Below the pieces are notes generated by a model. That model saw nothing but the letters and a program-made list of their open reading frames with translations. It was not told where the DNA came from and did not search any database. From positions 1-64,000 of the forward strand of contig NZ_JAIQZN010000004.1 in NCBI RefSeq assembly GCF_023333585.1: 64,000 bases of DNA. Reading direction: 5' to 3'. The stretch is from Argonema antarcticum A004/B2. Its GTDB lineage: Bacteria > Cyanobacteriota > Cyanobacteriia > Cyanobacteriales > Aerosakkonemataceae. This document shows, one piece after another, positions 1 to 8,813 of this stretch (the first letter of the stretch is position 1; every line of letters begins with the position of its first letter). The position numbers and the translations under genes are program-made.

Positions 1-81
1 CCCTCTTCCCTCTTCCCTCTTCCCTCTTCCCTCTTCCCTCTTCCCTAGCCCCTAGCCCCTAGCCCCTAGCCCCTAGCTATA
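1..81. repeat. Heptamer array, right end of a TATAGC/GCTATA cassette cut by the window edge
   Basis: About six tandem CCCTCTT heptamers are followed by about five CCCTAGC heptamers, and the stretch ends in GCTATA at 76-81. The same order of heptamers and the same GCTATA end close the cassettes at 33439-33575 and 60626-60763, so this is read as the 3′ part of another copy whose left end lies outside the window. Confidence 0.75.
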
Positions 82-157
82 AGTACTAAAATTTTTCGAT
101 TGTTGAAAGACCGTTTAGTATAAAAAAGTCCATTTTTAAAGAAAAAAATTAAGCTAC

Positions 158-3139
158 TTACTTAGCAAAAGTTAATATTTTGAAATAATTCCAAGCTGCT
201 ACCACATTGCCCTGCATGAGTGCGGCAACACCACTGAGTGCTTGGAGTTCTGGTAGATTGGGGTTGAGAGCTAGAGCGGGCTTGAGGGCGTTTTGGGCTG
301 CTTTGGGATGCCAGTCGTACAGGTGGACAAAGGCGAGATAGGCGTAGGCGTAGGGGTTCTGGGAGTCCAGTTTGGTGATTCGTGACAAGGCGGCGATCGC
401 ACCTGCTGGCTGTCGCCGCAACACCTTCGCAAGGGCCAAAGCATAAGCCAAGTCTAGGTTTTGCGGTGACTGCTGCAATCGATAATTTAGTGTCTTGCTA
501 GCTTGAATCAGATAATCTTGAGTCGGATCGTACTGGTTGATTCGCCCAGTTTGGTCAAAGACGGGATCGAGTGCTGTTGGCCCTTGGGGTAATTTAACTG
601 CTAAAGTCCGTAATTGAGTGAGTAAATCTAATTCCGGTGCGGGTGTTGGCTTCGCAGTTGGGTCAATTTTCAAGGTGACAGGCGGTACTGGGATAGGATA
701 ACTTTCACCAGTTTGTCGATTTAGGTAAGTTGCCTCTAAAGTGTAAATTCCAGGGACGAGATTGGCGGGCGGAAGCATCGCCGTTCGTTCGATTACTTGA
801 AAAGGCTGACTGTCTGTTGGGACGCGCTTACCCGGATGCAAATTTCCCATCGCGATAGCATGGTCATGCAACCACTGTTTTTGCTTCGTTGCTTGTGCAG
901 GCGAAACACCTAAGTTGCGCCAAGTTAACACTACCAGGCCCGATCGCAATTGATTCCAGGGGCCAGACCAATCGTAGACGACGGGAACTGGAACTCCTGG
1001 TGGCGATCGATCTGGTACTATAACTCGATTCAATTTTAGATTTTGGATTTGGGACTCAGAAATTCTCTCCTGCTTTACTTGTACCGGGGGAATTCGGCTG
1101 TGGTAAAGCTTCAAAGTACTCTCATCTGGCAAATTCCAAGTTTTCTGTAATTGGAAATCTCCGCCTTGTTCTACAATTTGGACGATCGCAGATTGCGCCT
1201 CGCTGGGAACTGACCCTTGATTGCCAGTTTTGGTGAGAAACCAGGAGAGACTGCGTGCATCTTGCTGTAGGTGTTTTTTTCGCGTCCCCACCTGACGCCC
1301 ATAAACCTGAAAATTGCTTAAAGCTCCGTAATAATTGAAGTTGTGCTGGTTTAGTTCTGGTGTCGAGGGTAGGACACCTAAAGTCGATCGCAGATAAGGT
1401 TCAGTTTTGATGATTTCCCCAATTACCTGCTGATGCGGCCACCCAGCACCAAAATATGGATAATGCTGAAAGCGAGGACTGAGAATCTGCGTTATCGAGC
1501 TACCTCCGATCGGATAAATATTTGCCAACATTAATAAGATGGCTAGACCGATAGTATTGCGGCGGATATGTTGCGCCCACCGCCCAGACCAAAGCGTTAA
1601 CCAGTAAGCTAATAACAGCGACAGCACTGGCAAATATGGCAAAACATAACGAGTATCTTTATTAATATTTATAGAACAAAGCAGATAGGCACTCACCAAA
1701 AATATAACTAACCATTTAATAGGCGATCGACGAAAGTTATTACTCTCTGCACCTATGCGCTCCCGATCCTCTGCTTTTATGCCAAGTGGCTTACTTATAT
1801 AATACATACAACAGAAAATTAACAATATAACTTTGTGCCATAATTTGATCTGCAAAACTGGCTGTTGTTCGATCTCCGCTGCTGTTTTTCTAAATTCGGG
1901 CGGCCAAGCTGACATTTGTTTTTCGATCTCCGCCGCTGCTTTCCTAAATTCGGGCGGCATCTTGCCAGTTTTCCTAAATTCGGCCTGCCAAGCTGACATT
2001 TGTTTATTTTCCGCTGCTATTTTCCGTAGCGGCTCTGCTTCCTCAGCTGTTTTCCTACGTAGCTGCTCTACCCCTCTAATGGCTAACTTACCCAGATAAA
2101 GTAGTAAACCGACGATGGGTACTAGCAACAGAGGCCAAGAAACTATGTATGGTAAATCTTTCCAATAAAAAATCCAGGCATCGAGGGTATTGAGGGCTGG
2201 GTCGCCTTCTGCGATCGCCGAATCTATAGTAGCTCGTTTCCCAGCTGTCAGCATTAGAAGCCAATTCGTGCGATACCAAGGGCCAAATACTAACACTGAC
2301 AACAACAAAGCACCTAATAGCTGAGCTAATCTTTCAATTGCATTAAAAATAGAAGAAGGCTGATTTTTAATTCTTAATCCTAAGTTTTTCCAGAAATTAC
2401 TAAAATCGTCATTTATTACCAAAACTATTGGTATTAGCAGGAAAAATAGGGCTGTTTGCTTCACCATTAAAGCGACGCCCAAAGAAATACCAAATGCAGC
2501 TGCCCAAAACCATTTTTGAGTGCTGAGTGCTTCGGCTTTAGTGCTGAGTGGGAGAGTGGGAGAGTGGGAGAGGGGGAGAGTGGGGGAAGTAGTATTTTGT
2601 TCCTCTGCTTTTCTGGCTATTCCCTTCCAAACACTAAGGCAATAGAAACTTAAAGTGACAACGGATGTCAGGGGATAATCCAATAAAAAATCTATGCGAA
2701 ATCTATATAATCCCGGCAAAACCTGACATATCGCCGCCGCCAATAACCCGACTTCAACGCTGAACAATTCTACGCCCAAACCATAAACGGAGACTAATAG
2801 AATAGCGCTAAAGAAGAGGTTGACAAGTGTAGCTTTATCTGCACCAGTGCCAAATATATTTTGGATAATACCTGCGGCAATATAGGTAAAAGGCGGGACT
2901 TTGGAGGTGAGTTGCCAAAAACTCGTCCACCATTCACCGGAAAACCACTGGGGATGTTGTAAGGCTTGCCAGTAGTTTAACGAACCTGTGAGGTAGTCTG
3001 CCTGATCCCAAGCTGGGATAGAATGGTCGATGGCGAACCAGATGCGATCGCACACCGCACCCGCCAGCCAAATTATACCCAGGACTAGCAGACCCTTCTT
3101 GAACTGGTTGTCTTTCTCGCTCTGAGTCACCGATCGCAC
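158..3139 (-). CDS. Membrane glycosyltransferase (GT39/ArnT-like) with TPR-like C-terminus
   Basis: 993 residues from a GTG start; a second GTG three codons downstream is also possible. The N-terminal half is strongly hydrophobic with many predicted membrane spans, and an acidic DQADY motif follows the first helix, as in lipid-linked-sugar glycosyltransferases of the GT39/ArnT/PMT type. Such enzymes transfer a sugar from a polyprenyl-phosphate donor on the outer face of the membrane. The last 120 residues (AYAYLAFVHLYDWHPKAAQNAL region) look like TPR helices. Two low-complexity inserts lie inside the gene: a heptamer-derived stretch at about residues 183-207 and a tandem repeat at about residues 365-430. 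Acceptor and sugar cannot be told from the sequence. The gene stands alone. Confidence 0.7.
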   Translation of the reverse strand: MRSVTQSEKDNQFKKGLLVLGIIWLAGAVCDRIWFAIDHSIPAWDQADYLTGSLNYWQALQHPQWFSGEWWTSFWQLTSKVPPFTYIAAGIIQNIFGTGADKATLVNLFFSAILLVSVYGLGVELFSVEVGLLAAAICQVLPGLYRFRIDFLLDYPLTSVVTLSFYCLSVWKGIARKAEEQNTTSPTLPLSHSPTLPLSTKAEALSTQKWFWAAAFGISLGVALMVKQTALFFLLIPIVLVINDDFSNFWKNLGLRIKNQPSSIFNAIERLAQLLGALLLSVLVFGPWYRTNWLLMLTAGKRATIDSAIAEGDPALNTLDAWIFYWKDLPYIVSWPLLLVPIVGLLLYLGKLAIRGVEQLRRKTAEEAEPLRKIAAENKQMSAWQAEFRKTGKMPPEFRKAAAEIEKQMSAWPPEFRKTAAEIEQQPVLQIKLWHKVILLIFCCMYYISKPLGIKAEDRERIGAESNNFRRSPIKWLVIFLVSAYLLCSININKDTRYVLPYLPVLSLLLAYWLTLWSGRWAQHIRRNTIGLAILLMLANIYPIGGSSITQILSPRFQHYPYFGAGWPHQQVIGEIIKTEPYLRSTLGVLPSTPELNQHNFNYYGALSNFQVYGRQVGTRKKHLQQDARSLSWFLTKTGNQGSVPSEAQSAIVQIVEQGGDFQLQKTWNLPDESTLKLYHSRIPPVQVKQERISESQIQNLKLNRVIVPDRSPPGVPVPVVYDWSGPWNQLRSGLVVLTWRNLGVSPAQATKQKQWLHDHAIAMGNLHPGKRVPTDSQPFQVIERTAMLPPANLVPGIYTLEATYLNRQTGESYPIPVPPVTLKIDPTAKPTPAPELDLLTQLRTLAVKLPQGPTALDPVFDQTGRINQYDPTQDYLIQASKTLNYRLQQSPQNLDLAYALALAKVLRRQPAGAIAALSRITKLDSQNPYAYAYLAFVHLYDWHPKAAQNALKPALALNPNLPELQALSGVAALMQGNVVAAWNYFKILTFAK
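1850..2040 (-). repeat. Internal tandem repeat within the glycosyltransferase gene
   Basis: The coding strand contains about three degenerate copies of a unit encoding a phrase like MSAWPPEFRKTAAEIEKQ. The copies differ in length and are charged and probably helical, in a loop between hydrophobic segments. This is a copy-number-variable insertion in an otherwise ordinary membrane protein. Confidence 0.7.
2518..2592. repeat. Heptamer repeat read in frame inside the glycosyltransferase gene
   Basis: Tandem GAGTGGG/GAGAGTG-type heptamers lie beside a segment reading agtgcttcggctttagtgc. The same segment recurs outside genes at about 55748-55765, and the heptamer recurs in the pntA-pntB spacer. 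It is translated as a Ser/Thr/Pro/Leu-rich loop ([15 protein letters not shown]) and keeps the frame open. Confidence 0.8.
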
Positions 3140-3248
3140 CAGATTAGGTTAACCTTTCGACCATTTTCATTTAATAATACCAGTTTCTTGATGGGATAAT
3201 TTCATTTATAACTTCAAAAACTGAGCCAGCCCTCAGACGAACTACAAG

Positions 3249-3467
3249 CTACGTATTACCATTCCCCACTCGTCTTTCAATCAGTTGTTCTAGTTGATTA
3301 AAATCTTCTTCATTTAACCCTCCCGTATGTCGGATTATGCCTGACTCATTGTGCAGGCGATCCATATAGATTCGTAAAGCTTCATCATCTTCCCGGTGAG
3401 CCAGGACATAAGTTCTGAGTTCTTTTCGACTCATCTGTTGAAAGTTAGGCTTCAGCGTCATCATCAA
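3249..3467 (-). CDS. DUF6887-like small protein
   Basis: 72 residues, beginning with several Met codons and then KPNFQQMSRKELRTYVLAHR, which resembles the small cyanobacterial DUF6887 family. It is probably an all-helical acidic/basic protein without membrane segments. Its start lies inside the 3′ end of the upstream DUF6888-like gene (23-bp overlap), so the two are probably translationally coupled. Function is unknown. A TA-like or regulatory role is possible from the overlapping two-gene layout, but nothing in the sequence shows it. The family name is from memory of the motif. Confidence 0.6.
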   Translation of the reverse strand: MMMTLKPNFQQMSRKELRTYVLAHREDDEALRIYMDRLHNESGIIRHTGGLNEEDFNQLEQLIERRVGNGNT

Positions 3468-3636
3468 ACTCCCAGTGTCCGTTTCTAAATATTGTGATAC
3501 CTATTGTATCACCAGCTAGAATGTAAATCTCCTCCCGCTTTTCGTCATAACGGAATAAGTGGATGTCACTATAGAAGTTAGACAAAGTTTGGCAGACTCG
3601 CACACAGGCAAGCATTTGTTCTACAGTTGGTATCAT
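3445..3636 (-). CDS. DUF6888-like small protein
   Basis: 63 residues; the motif VRVCQTLSNFYSDIHLFRYD followed by EEIYILAGDTIGI matches the pattern I know as DUF6888, a small cyanobacterial family commonly found just upstream of DUF6887. It is predicted to be mostly beta after one helix. It overlaps the downstream gene by 23 bp, forming a two-gene unit transcribed on the minus strand. Function is unknown. Confidence 0.6.
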   Translation of the reverse strand: MIPTVEQMLACVRVCQTLSNFYSDIHLFRYDEKREEIYILAGDTIGITIFRNGHWEFDDDAEA

Positions 3637-3751
3637 CTTTCAGCTACTTTCTATTCTCACTTATATTCCGACTCTACTTTTACTGACACTCTAATCACAA
3701 ACAAATAGGGCCTTGATTGGCTGACAAAACTTCTCTTTATTAATCAGATCG

Positions 3752-3859
3752 GGACTTACGCAATTGGCACATTCAGAAGTACGTTGTCGCGCTTTAGCGC
3801 TAAAGCGCAACAACGTACCTTAAAAATCAGCCCTTCTTTTATGACACTTGCGTAAGTCC
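3752..3859. mobile_element. MITE-like inverted repeat element (108 bp)
   Basis: The 11-bp ends GGACTTACGCA (3752-3762) and TGCGTAAGTCC (3849-3859) are perfect inverted repeats. Inside is a 36-base near-perfect palindrome (3781-3816) built on gctttagcgctaaagc. The same left end occurs once more at 60516-60526. No transposase and no clear target duplication are seen. It lies between the DUF6888 gene and putA. Confidence 0.6.
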
Positions 3860-3907
3860 TACAGATATTTTGTAGATTTGTCAGCAAATCTACTTTTTAT
3901 CCTACTC

Positions 3908-6900
3908 TTATTCTGCACCTTCAATCGGTGCAAAACCTTGACGTTGAATATTCTCCGTCACCGCACGAGGTTCCAAGAATTGTAGCAGATAATCCGGGCC
4001 ACCCGCTTTAGAACCAACACCAGAAAGTTTAAATCCGCCAAAAGGTTGACGCGACACAATCGCACCAGTAATCCCCCGATTGATATACAAATTCCCCACT
4101 TCAAATTCAGCTTGCGCCTTTTCAATGTGGGAAGGAGTACGCGAATACAAACCACCAGTTAAGGCGAAATTCGTACCATTAGCAACATCAATTGCTGACT
4201 GAAAATCCTTCACCCGAATTACAGACAATACTGGGCCAAAAATCTCCTCCTGGGCAATTATCCCCGTCGGAGATACTTCCGAAAAAATTACCGGCCCAAT
4301 AAAATAGCCGTTTTCCGGTGCAGACATTTCCAGCGCAACTTTTGCTTCCTGACGCCCTTTCTCGATATATTCTTTGATGCGTTTATGGGCATTCGCATCT
4401 ATCACAGGGCCTACTTTTGTGCTAGGGTTTTCTGCTGCACCAACGTTCAGACTGCGAGTAGCTTCAACTAAACGCGGTACAAACACATCATAGATAGATT
4501 CCAACACAATTACTCGCGAACAAGCAGAACATTTTTGACCGCTATAACCAAAAGCCGATTGCACTACACCCGCAACTGCTTGATCTAAATCTGCACTTTC
4601 ATCAACGACGATCGCATTCTTGCCACCCATCTCAGCAATCACTCGTTTCAGATGTTTTTGTCCGGGTTGTAAAATCGCCGCATCTGCGTAAATTTGGCAA
4701 CCAACTTCTTGAGATCCAGTGAAGGTAATCATGTGAACATCGGGATGTTTCACCATGTAAGAACCGACAGTGGAACCTTTGCCAGGTACGTATTGGAATA
4801 CGCCACTAGGAACCCCAGCTTCGATCAAAATTTCCGTTAATTTGGCTGTAATTACAGAGGAAACTTCCGCTGGTTTCAGAAGCGTACAATTTCCCGCCAC
4901 TAAGGAAGCAACTGTCATCCCCGTAGGAATAGCCAAGGGAAAATTCCAAGGCGAAATAATCAGGGAAATTCCACGCGGTTGATAGTTATAGCGGTTATTT
5001 TCGCCAGGAATATCGTAGTTATATCCCTGTTCCAAACGTTCCATCTCATCGGCGTAGTAGCGGCAGAAATCGATCGCTTCCGAAACTTCGCCATCGCCTT
5101 CGCGCACTGGTTTTCCTGTTTCCAAAACCATCCAAGCAGTTAATTCAGCGCGGCGTTTTTCCATTAATTCTCCTGCTTTCCGCAATACGCCTGCACGTTC
5201 GCGTACAGGGGTTTTTCGCCAAGCGGGAAATGCTGCTTTTGCTGCTTTAATTGCTTGTTCTGCTTGTTCGACGCTAAGCAATCCGATTTTGCCAACTATT
5301 TCGCTGGGATTGGAAGGATTGACAGAATCAACAGTTTGTGATGTGTTTACATATTCACCATTAATTAAAGGTGAATATGTTTTACCGAGTTGTTGACGAA
5401 CGGTTTGGATTGCTTGCTGCGATCGGACCCTCTCTTCCTTATCGGCATAATCGGTATCGGCTACATTAGGGAAGACTTTAGTAAATTCTGCTTGAGAATC
5501 AATTTTCCCATTTTTTAGCGTTGGTGGCGCTAATAATTCCTCGATTGGTCGTTCTTCCAAACTTTGTCGCAAGAAAGAACTATTCGCAGTATTTTCTAAC
5601 AGTCGGCGAATCAAATATGCCATACCGGGAATTAAATCCCCATAAGGACAGTAAACTCGCACGCGATAACCGCGATCCACGATTGATTTTGCCAGTTTAT
5701 CTGCCATCCCGTAAAGGACTTGCATTTCAAAGCGGCGACGAGGTACATTTAAAGTTTCGGCAATTGCCATCGCCCGCGCTTGACTGCGAACATTATGGCT
5801 ACCAATTGCCGAATAAATATACTCGTGATTCTCCAACATCAACTGAGTTATTTTCTCATAGTTGATATCGGTTGCCGCTTTATCATTGTAAACTGGTTGA
5901 GGCCAATCTCTCTGGGCTGATTTGATAGTTTCCTGATCCCAATAAGCACCCTTCACCAAACGGATAGTTACCGGATTACCGCGCAATTTCGCCCAAGCAA
6001 TCAAATCACGCAAATCTTTTTCGCTGTCGCGTAAATAAGCTTGAATTGTGATTCCAATATCCGTGCGAGAACGAAATTCATCTTCCAACAAAACCTGTTT
6101 GAGGATACTCAAAGTTAGGTCTTTGTAGGCATATTGTTCCATGTCAAAGTGAACGGCGGCACCTAATTCTTTAGCGCGGCGTAATAGAATGCGAATGCGA
6201 TCGCTCACTTTTTCCTGACTGCCTTTCTCATCCAACGGATCGAACTGGGAATAAAAGGCAGTTATTTTAACAGATACTTGCACTTTTGGCAATGGTTCGC
6301 CATCAGCAGAGTCGATCGCCTCAACAGTTGACCAACTTTTCGCGGCTTCTGTTAGCTGTTCCATCAGTTCCAAATAGCGATCGAGATAAGATTGCGCTTC
6401 CTCCTCCGTAATCACCGCCTCTCCCAAGAGGTCGATCGTGAAAGCCATTTTATCCTTACGCAATCGTTCAACCGTCTTAATTACCTGCCTAATATTTTCC
6501 CCAGAAATGTACTTATGAGCTAAAGTTTCCACAGCCGTCGAAACCGTCGTTGCTGCCAATTGTCCCGGCATTGAGTCCGCGTTAGCAAAGTTTAGCAACC
6601 CTTTGAGTGCGGCGGGGAGTTCCACCGACTCATCCCCCAGGTATTCCTGCAAGTGACGCGCAATTTCCGGTTTACTACGTAGCGAAGGCAGACAATCGAT
6701 GAAGCGGAACAACTGCACCCGCAAACCAGGGTTAGACATTGCCCATCCCAGCAATTTATCATCCCAGCGCATCTGATCGCGCATTTGGGCAAAAAATGAG
6801 CGATTTTCCTTAGTTGCAGCCAGAAGTTGTTTGGCAATCTCCTGGGTCTTAGTTTCGTAAATTGTATTATTTGATACTTGTGCGACCACAGCTAACGGAC

Positions 6901-6922
6901 TCCTAATTGACGGTAAGGGCAA
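3908..6922 (-). CDS. putA: Bifunctional proline dehydrogenase / L-glutamate-γ-semialdehyde dehydrogenase
   Basis: 1004 residues. It oxidises proline to pyrroline-5-carboxylate with FAD and then to glutamate with NAD+. The N-terminal half (about residues 100-480) has proline dehydrogenase signatures including LVKGAYWD, the YGMADKL segment and RVYCPYGDLIPGMAY. The C-terminal half (about 510-1000) is an aldehyde dehydrogenase with SPWNFPLAIPTG, FTGSQEVG, the EMGGKN glutamate and the catalytic cysteine in GQKCSACSR. It lacks the extra N-terminal DNA-binding domain of enterobacterial PutA, so it should be purely enzymatic. Single-gene unit; no linked proline transporter in the window. Confidence 0.95.
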   Translation of the reverse strand: MPLPSIRSPLAVVAQVSNNTIYETKTQEIAKQLLAATKENRSFFAQMRDQMRWDDKLLGWAMSNPGLRVQLFRFIDCLPSLRSKPEIARHLQEYLGDESVELPAALKGLLNFANADSMPGQLAATTVSTAVETLAHKYISGENIRQVIKTVERLRKDKMAFTIDLLGEAVITEEEAQSYLDRYLELMEQLTEAAKSWSTVEAIDSADGEPLPKVQVSVKITAFYSQFDPLDEKGSQEKVSDRIRILLRRAKELGAAVHFDMEQYAYKDLTLSILKQVLLEDEFRSRTDIGITIQAYLRDSEKDLRDLIAWAKLRGNPVTIRLVKGAYWDQETIKSAQRDWPQPVYNDKAATDINYEKITQLMLENHEYIYSAIGSHNVRSQARAMAIAETLNVPRRRFEMQVLYGMADKLAKSIVDRGYRVRVYCPYGDLIPGMAYLIRRLLENTANSSFLRQSLEERPIEELLAPPTLKNGKIDSQAEFTKVFPNVADTDYADKEERVRSQQAIQTVRQQLGKTYSPLINGEYVNTSQTVDSVNPSNPSEIVGKIGLLSVEQAEQAIKAAKAAFPAWRKTPVRERAGVLRKAGELMEKRRAELTAWMVLETGKPVREGDGEVSEAIDFCRYYADEMERLEQGYNYDIPGENNRYNYQPRGISLIISPWNFPLAIPTGMTVASLVAGNCTLLKPAEVSSVITAKLTEILIEAGVPSGVFQYVPGKGSTVGSYMVKHPDVHMITFTGSQEVGCQIYADAAILQPGQKHLKRVIAEMGGKNAIVVDESADLDQAVAGVVQSAFGYSGQKCSACSRVIVLESIYDVFVPRLVEATRSLNVGAAENPSTKVGPVIDANAHKRIKEYIEKGRQEAKVALEMSAPENGYFIGPVIFSEVSPTGIIAQEEIFGPVLSVIRVKDFQSAIDVANGTNFALTGGLYSRTPSHIEKAQAEFEVGNLYINRGITGAIVSRQPFGGFKLSGVGSKAGGPDYLLQFLEPRAVTENIQRQGFAPIEGAE

Positions 6923-7108
6923 AAGTGCTAGAACCCTTTATTTTCTATTTTCTCGCTTTATTACGCCATTAGACAGGCCGCGTTATGATAAATTTGCATA
7001 TTTGTTGTCAAAGACGAAGTTGCGAGGTTGGTTTTGCCTTGCCATTAGTGCGAACCGTCTTAAGTGTTATATTAAACTTAAAAGCACTGCTTCGTGAAAA
7101 CAACTTTT

Positions 7109-7627
7109 ATGACTCAGGAACTAACAGATTTAAGAGCTAGCATCCTAGAGGGAAGATACACAGATGCTTTGGGACTTGTAGATGAATTAGAGTGGATGAG
7201 TAAACAAGCAAACCTGCGTAATATCGAATCCTTTTTAATCAGGATGCTGGTTCACTTCATTAAAAACCAAGTTGAACAGAGGTTAACTAATTCTTGGGCT
7301 GCTTCAATAGGTGATTCTGTTCAACAAATTCAAAAGCTAAATCTCAAAGACAATAAAACCTCTTACTACTTCAAATCAGATGAATGGCAGCCTTTACTGG
7401 AAGAGATACTGAAAACAGCAATTCGTACTGCAAGTGTGGAAGTGATGAATGGAACCTACAGTCCGTTTCAACTTTCAGAATTAGTCAATCGAGACGAGAT
7501 ATTACTAACTGCTCAGAAGTTCATAGCTCTCACTTATGTCCATAAGTCAATCGATTTACCTGACATTATAGATGAAAAATTAACACAATTACCCGGTGGG
7601 CAAGATTGGAAAGAAGGCAGACGATAA
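7109..7627 (+). CDS. DUF29-like protein
   Basis: 172 residues from the ATG at 7109; a GTG at 7094 would add five residues, but related proteins begin MTQEL. The pattern LRASILEGRYTDALGLVDELE, then FLIRMLVHFIKNQVEQR and LTNSWAASI, is typical of DUF29, a small helical family abundant and often multicopy in cyanobacteria. No membrane segment or catalytic motif is apparent. Function is unknown; the gene is isolated between putA and a convergent pair of small genes. Confidence 0.65.
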   Translation: MTQELTDLRASILEGRYTDALGLVDELEWMSKQANLRNIESFLIRMLVHFIKNQVEQRLTNSWAASIGDSVQQIQKLNLKDNKTSYYFKSDEWQPLLEEILKTAIRTASVEVMNGTYSPFQLSELVNRDEILLTAQKFIALTYVHKSIDLPDIIDEKLTQLPGGQDWKEGRR

Positions 7628-7722
7628 ATCTGACACAAGGGTTTTGATTGACGCGGTGACGCGGAGAGGTTTTGATTGATATTATCCTATCACTTCACGC
7701 CAACCCTTACAAAATCGATGTG

Positions 7723-7926
7723 CTAAGTATTTTGAGCCAGCTTCTCTTCTTGTAATTTTCTTGCCTCTTCAACTTCAAGTCTTGCCAGCGTTGTAGCCGC
7801 ATCTGCCAGATACATTGCTAAAGTAGCTCTTATTTGCGGATCTTTTTCCCGCCAAAGGTCATGGGCAAACACCATAACTGTGTTGCGGTATGCTCTAATT
7901 GATTCTGGGTCTAATGCGTAACCCAT
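7723..7926 (-). CDS. Hypothetical small helical protein
   Basis: 67 residues beginning MGYALDPESIRAYR. I chose this ATG because GGGGAGG stands just in front of it, overlapping the last codons of the upstream gene; a longer reading frame to 7968 would overlap that gene by 38 bp. The product is helical and charged (AMYLADAATTLARLEVEEARKLQEEK) with no recognised domain. It lies 4 bp after the stop of the 7931-8266 gene and is surely cotranscribed with it. Function unknown. Confidence 0.6.
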   Translation of the reverse strand: MGYALDPESIRAYRNTVMVFAHDLWREKDPQIRATLAMYLADAATTLARLEVEEARKLQEEKLAQNT

Positions 7927-7930
7927 AGTT

Positions 7931-8266
7931 TTAGAACCTCCCCATATCGAATGGATAACGTTGGACAAAGATTCTGAGAAGTTGCCTTTCCGGTTCCAGG
8001 TAAATAAATCTTACTTGCAATAGTTCATCGGCTGCAAGTGTCACCTTTTGAGTTGCTTCCGGCGGATTGACCGATTCGTGGAAAGCTGCTGCTATGTATT
8101 CACCGGGGGAAAGGTCGGCAAACTGTGCAATAGCGTATCGCAAACTAACTGTCTGTCGGTCAACAGTAGTTCCATCTTGCCTCAGAATCGCGACGAATGC
8201 CACCCCTTCAACAGAAGTCATGGCATTGCCGTTTTGGTTGCGGATAGAAATGAAAATATCTGACAT
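7931..8266 (-). CDS. Hypothetical protein, probable small beta domain
   Basis: 111 residues with alternating strands (VEGVAFVAILRQDGTTVDRQTVSLR, then LSPGEYIAAAFHESVNPPEATQKVTLAADE), suggesting an Ig-like or carboxypeptidase-regulatory-like beta sandwich. There is no signal peptide or membrane segment. It is first in a two-gene unit with the 67-residue protein downstream. I do not recognise a named family. Confidence 0.55.
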   Translation of the reverse strand: MSDIFISIRNQNGNAMTSVEGVAFVAILRQDGTTVDRQTVSLRYAIAQFADLSPGEYIAAAFHESVNPPEATQKVTLAADELLQVRFIYLEPERQLLRIFVQRYPFDMGRF

Positions 8267-8310
8267 TGCACTATTTTAAGGGAAAAGGTTGATGAATTGA
8301 AGTTGCGAGC

Positions 8311-8338
8311 TGTTTTCATCTGTATAAAGACTTCCCAC
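8311..8338 (-). pseudogene. Residual 5′ end of a DUF5615 toxin gene (module 1)
   Basis: Directly after the DUF433 stop a GTG opens a frame reading xGSLYTDEN, the same N-terminus as in module 2 (GTG GCA CGT CTT TAT ACA GAT GAA AAC). Similarity stops after nine codons and a stop follows at about 8277. Nearly the whole toxin gene has been deleted, leaving its antitoxin partner. Confidence 0.7.
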
Positions 8339-8341
8339 TTT

Positions 8342-8692
8342 TCAAACTACCTCATCTTCTTGCATTACTTCATTATTTTCTCTTATTGCCTGTTCAATTT
8401 CGTCTGGATAGGCATCGGCATAAGCCCAAGCATTCACCAAATCGGCTGCGGTTAGATGGGGGAATGCTTCTAAGATAATGGCATCACTTGCATCTAAACG
8501 ACGATAACTCACCAGCGACCAAACTGGTATCCGAGTTCTGCCGATACAAGCATCACCACCCACAACGCCGGGAGTTTTTTGAATCGCTGGCGAACCGCTG
8601 GTTAAATTCTCGGTCAAAATCTGGATAGCTTCAGCTTTTTCAACCGGAGTTAAAACAAGGAGTTTTGTTTGTAATTCTTCTTTGACAAACAT
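8342..8692 (-). CDS. DUF433-family protein, putative antitoxin (module 1)
   Basis: 116 residues. The C-terminal half carries the DUF433 pattern TPGVVGGDACIGRTRIPVWSLV, then ILEAFPHLTAADLVNAWAYADAYPDEIE, a helix-turn-helix-like fold. The N-terminus MFVKEELQTKLLVLTPVEKAEAIQIL is a helical extension. DUF433 proteins usually sit in front of a DUF5615 PIN-like gene and are regarded as antitoxins. It is nearly identical to the copy at 9215-9565, differing chiefly around residues 60-75 and 95-110. Its partner toxin is reduced to a few codons, so it may be an orphan or may act in trans on module 2. Confidence 0.85.
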   Translation of the reverse strand: MFVKEELQTKLLVLTPVEKAEAIQILTENLTSGSPAIQKTPGVVGGDACIGRTRIPVWSLVSYRRLDASDAIILEAFPHLTAADLVNAWAYADAYPDEIEQAIRENNEVMQEDEVV

Positions 8693-8813
8693 AGATGTGT
8701 TCTGATTTGTGCTAAAGAAATATCTAATTTATAGTTTAGCCTGTATCTGCTTGCCCTTATTTGATTTTCCCAATCCCATTGCAGAGGTGCAACAGCAGCC
8801 GATCGCCTCATCC

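Noticed and set aside
1-75. CRISPR-like array
   Set aside because: Units are seven bases with no spacers; it is a short tandem repeat.
8268-8341. 21-codon gene after the first DUF433 gene
   Set aside because: Its start equals the toxin N-terminus, then homology is lost; a deletion relic rather than a gene.
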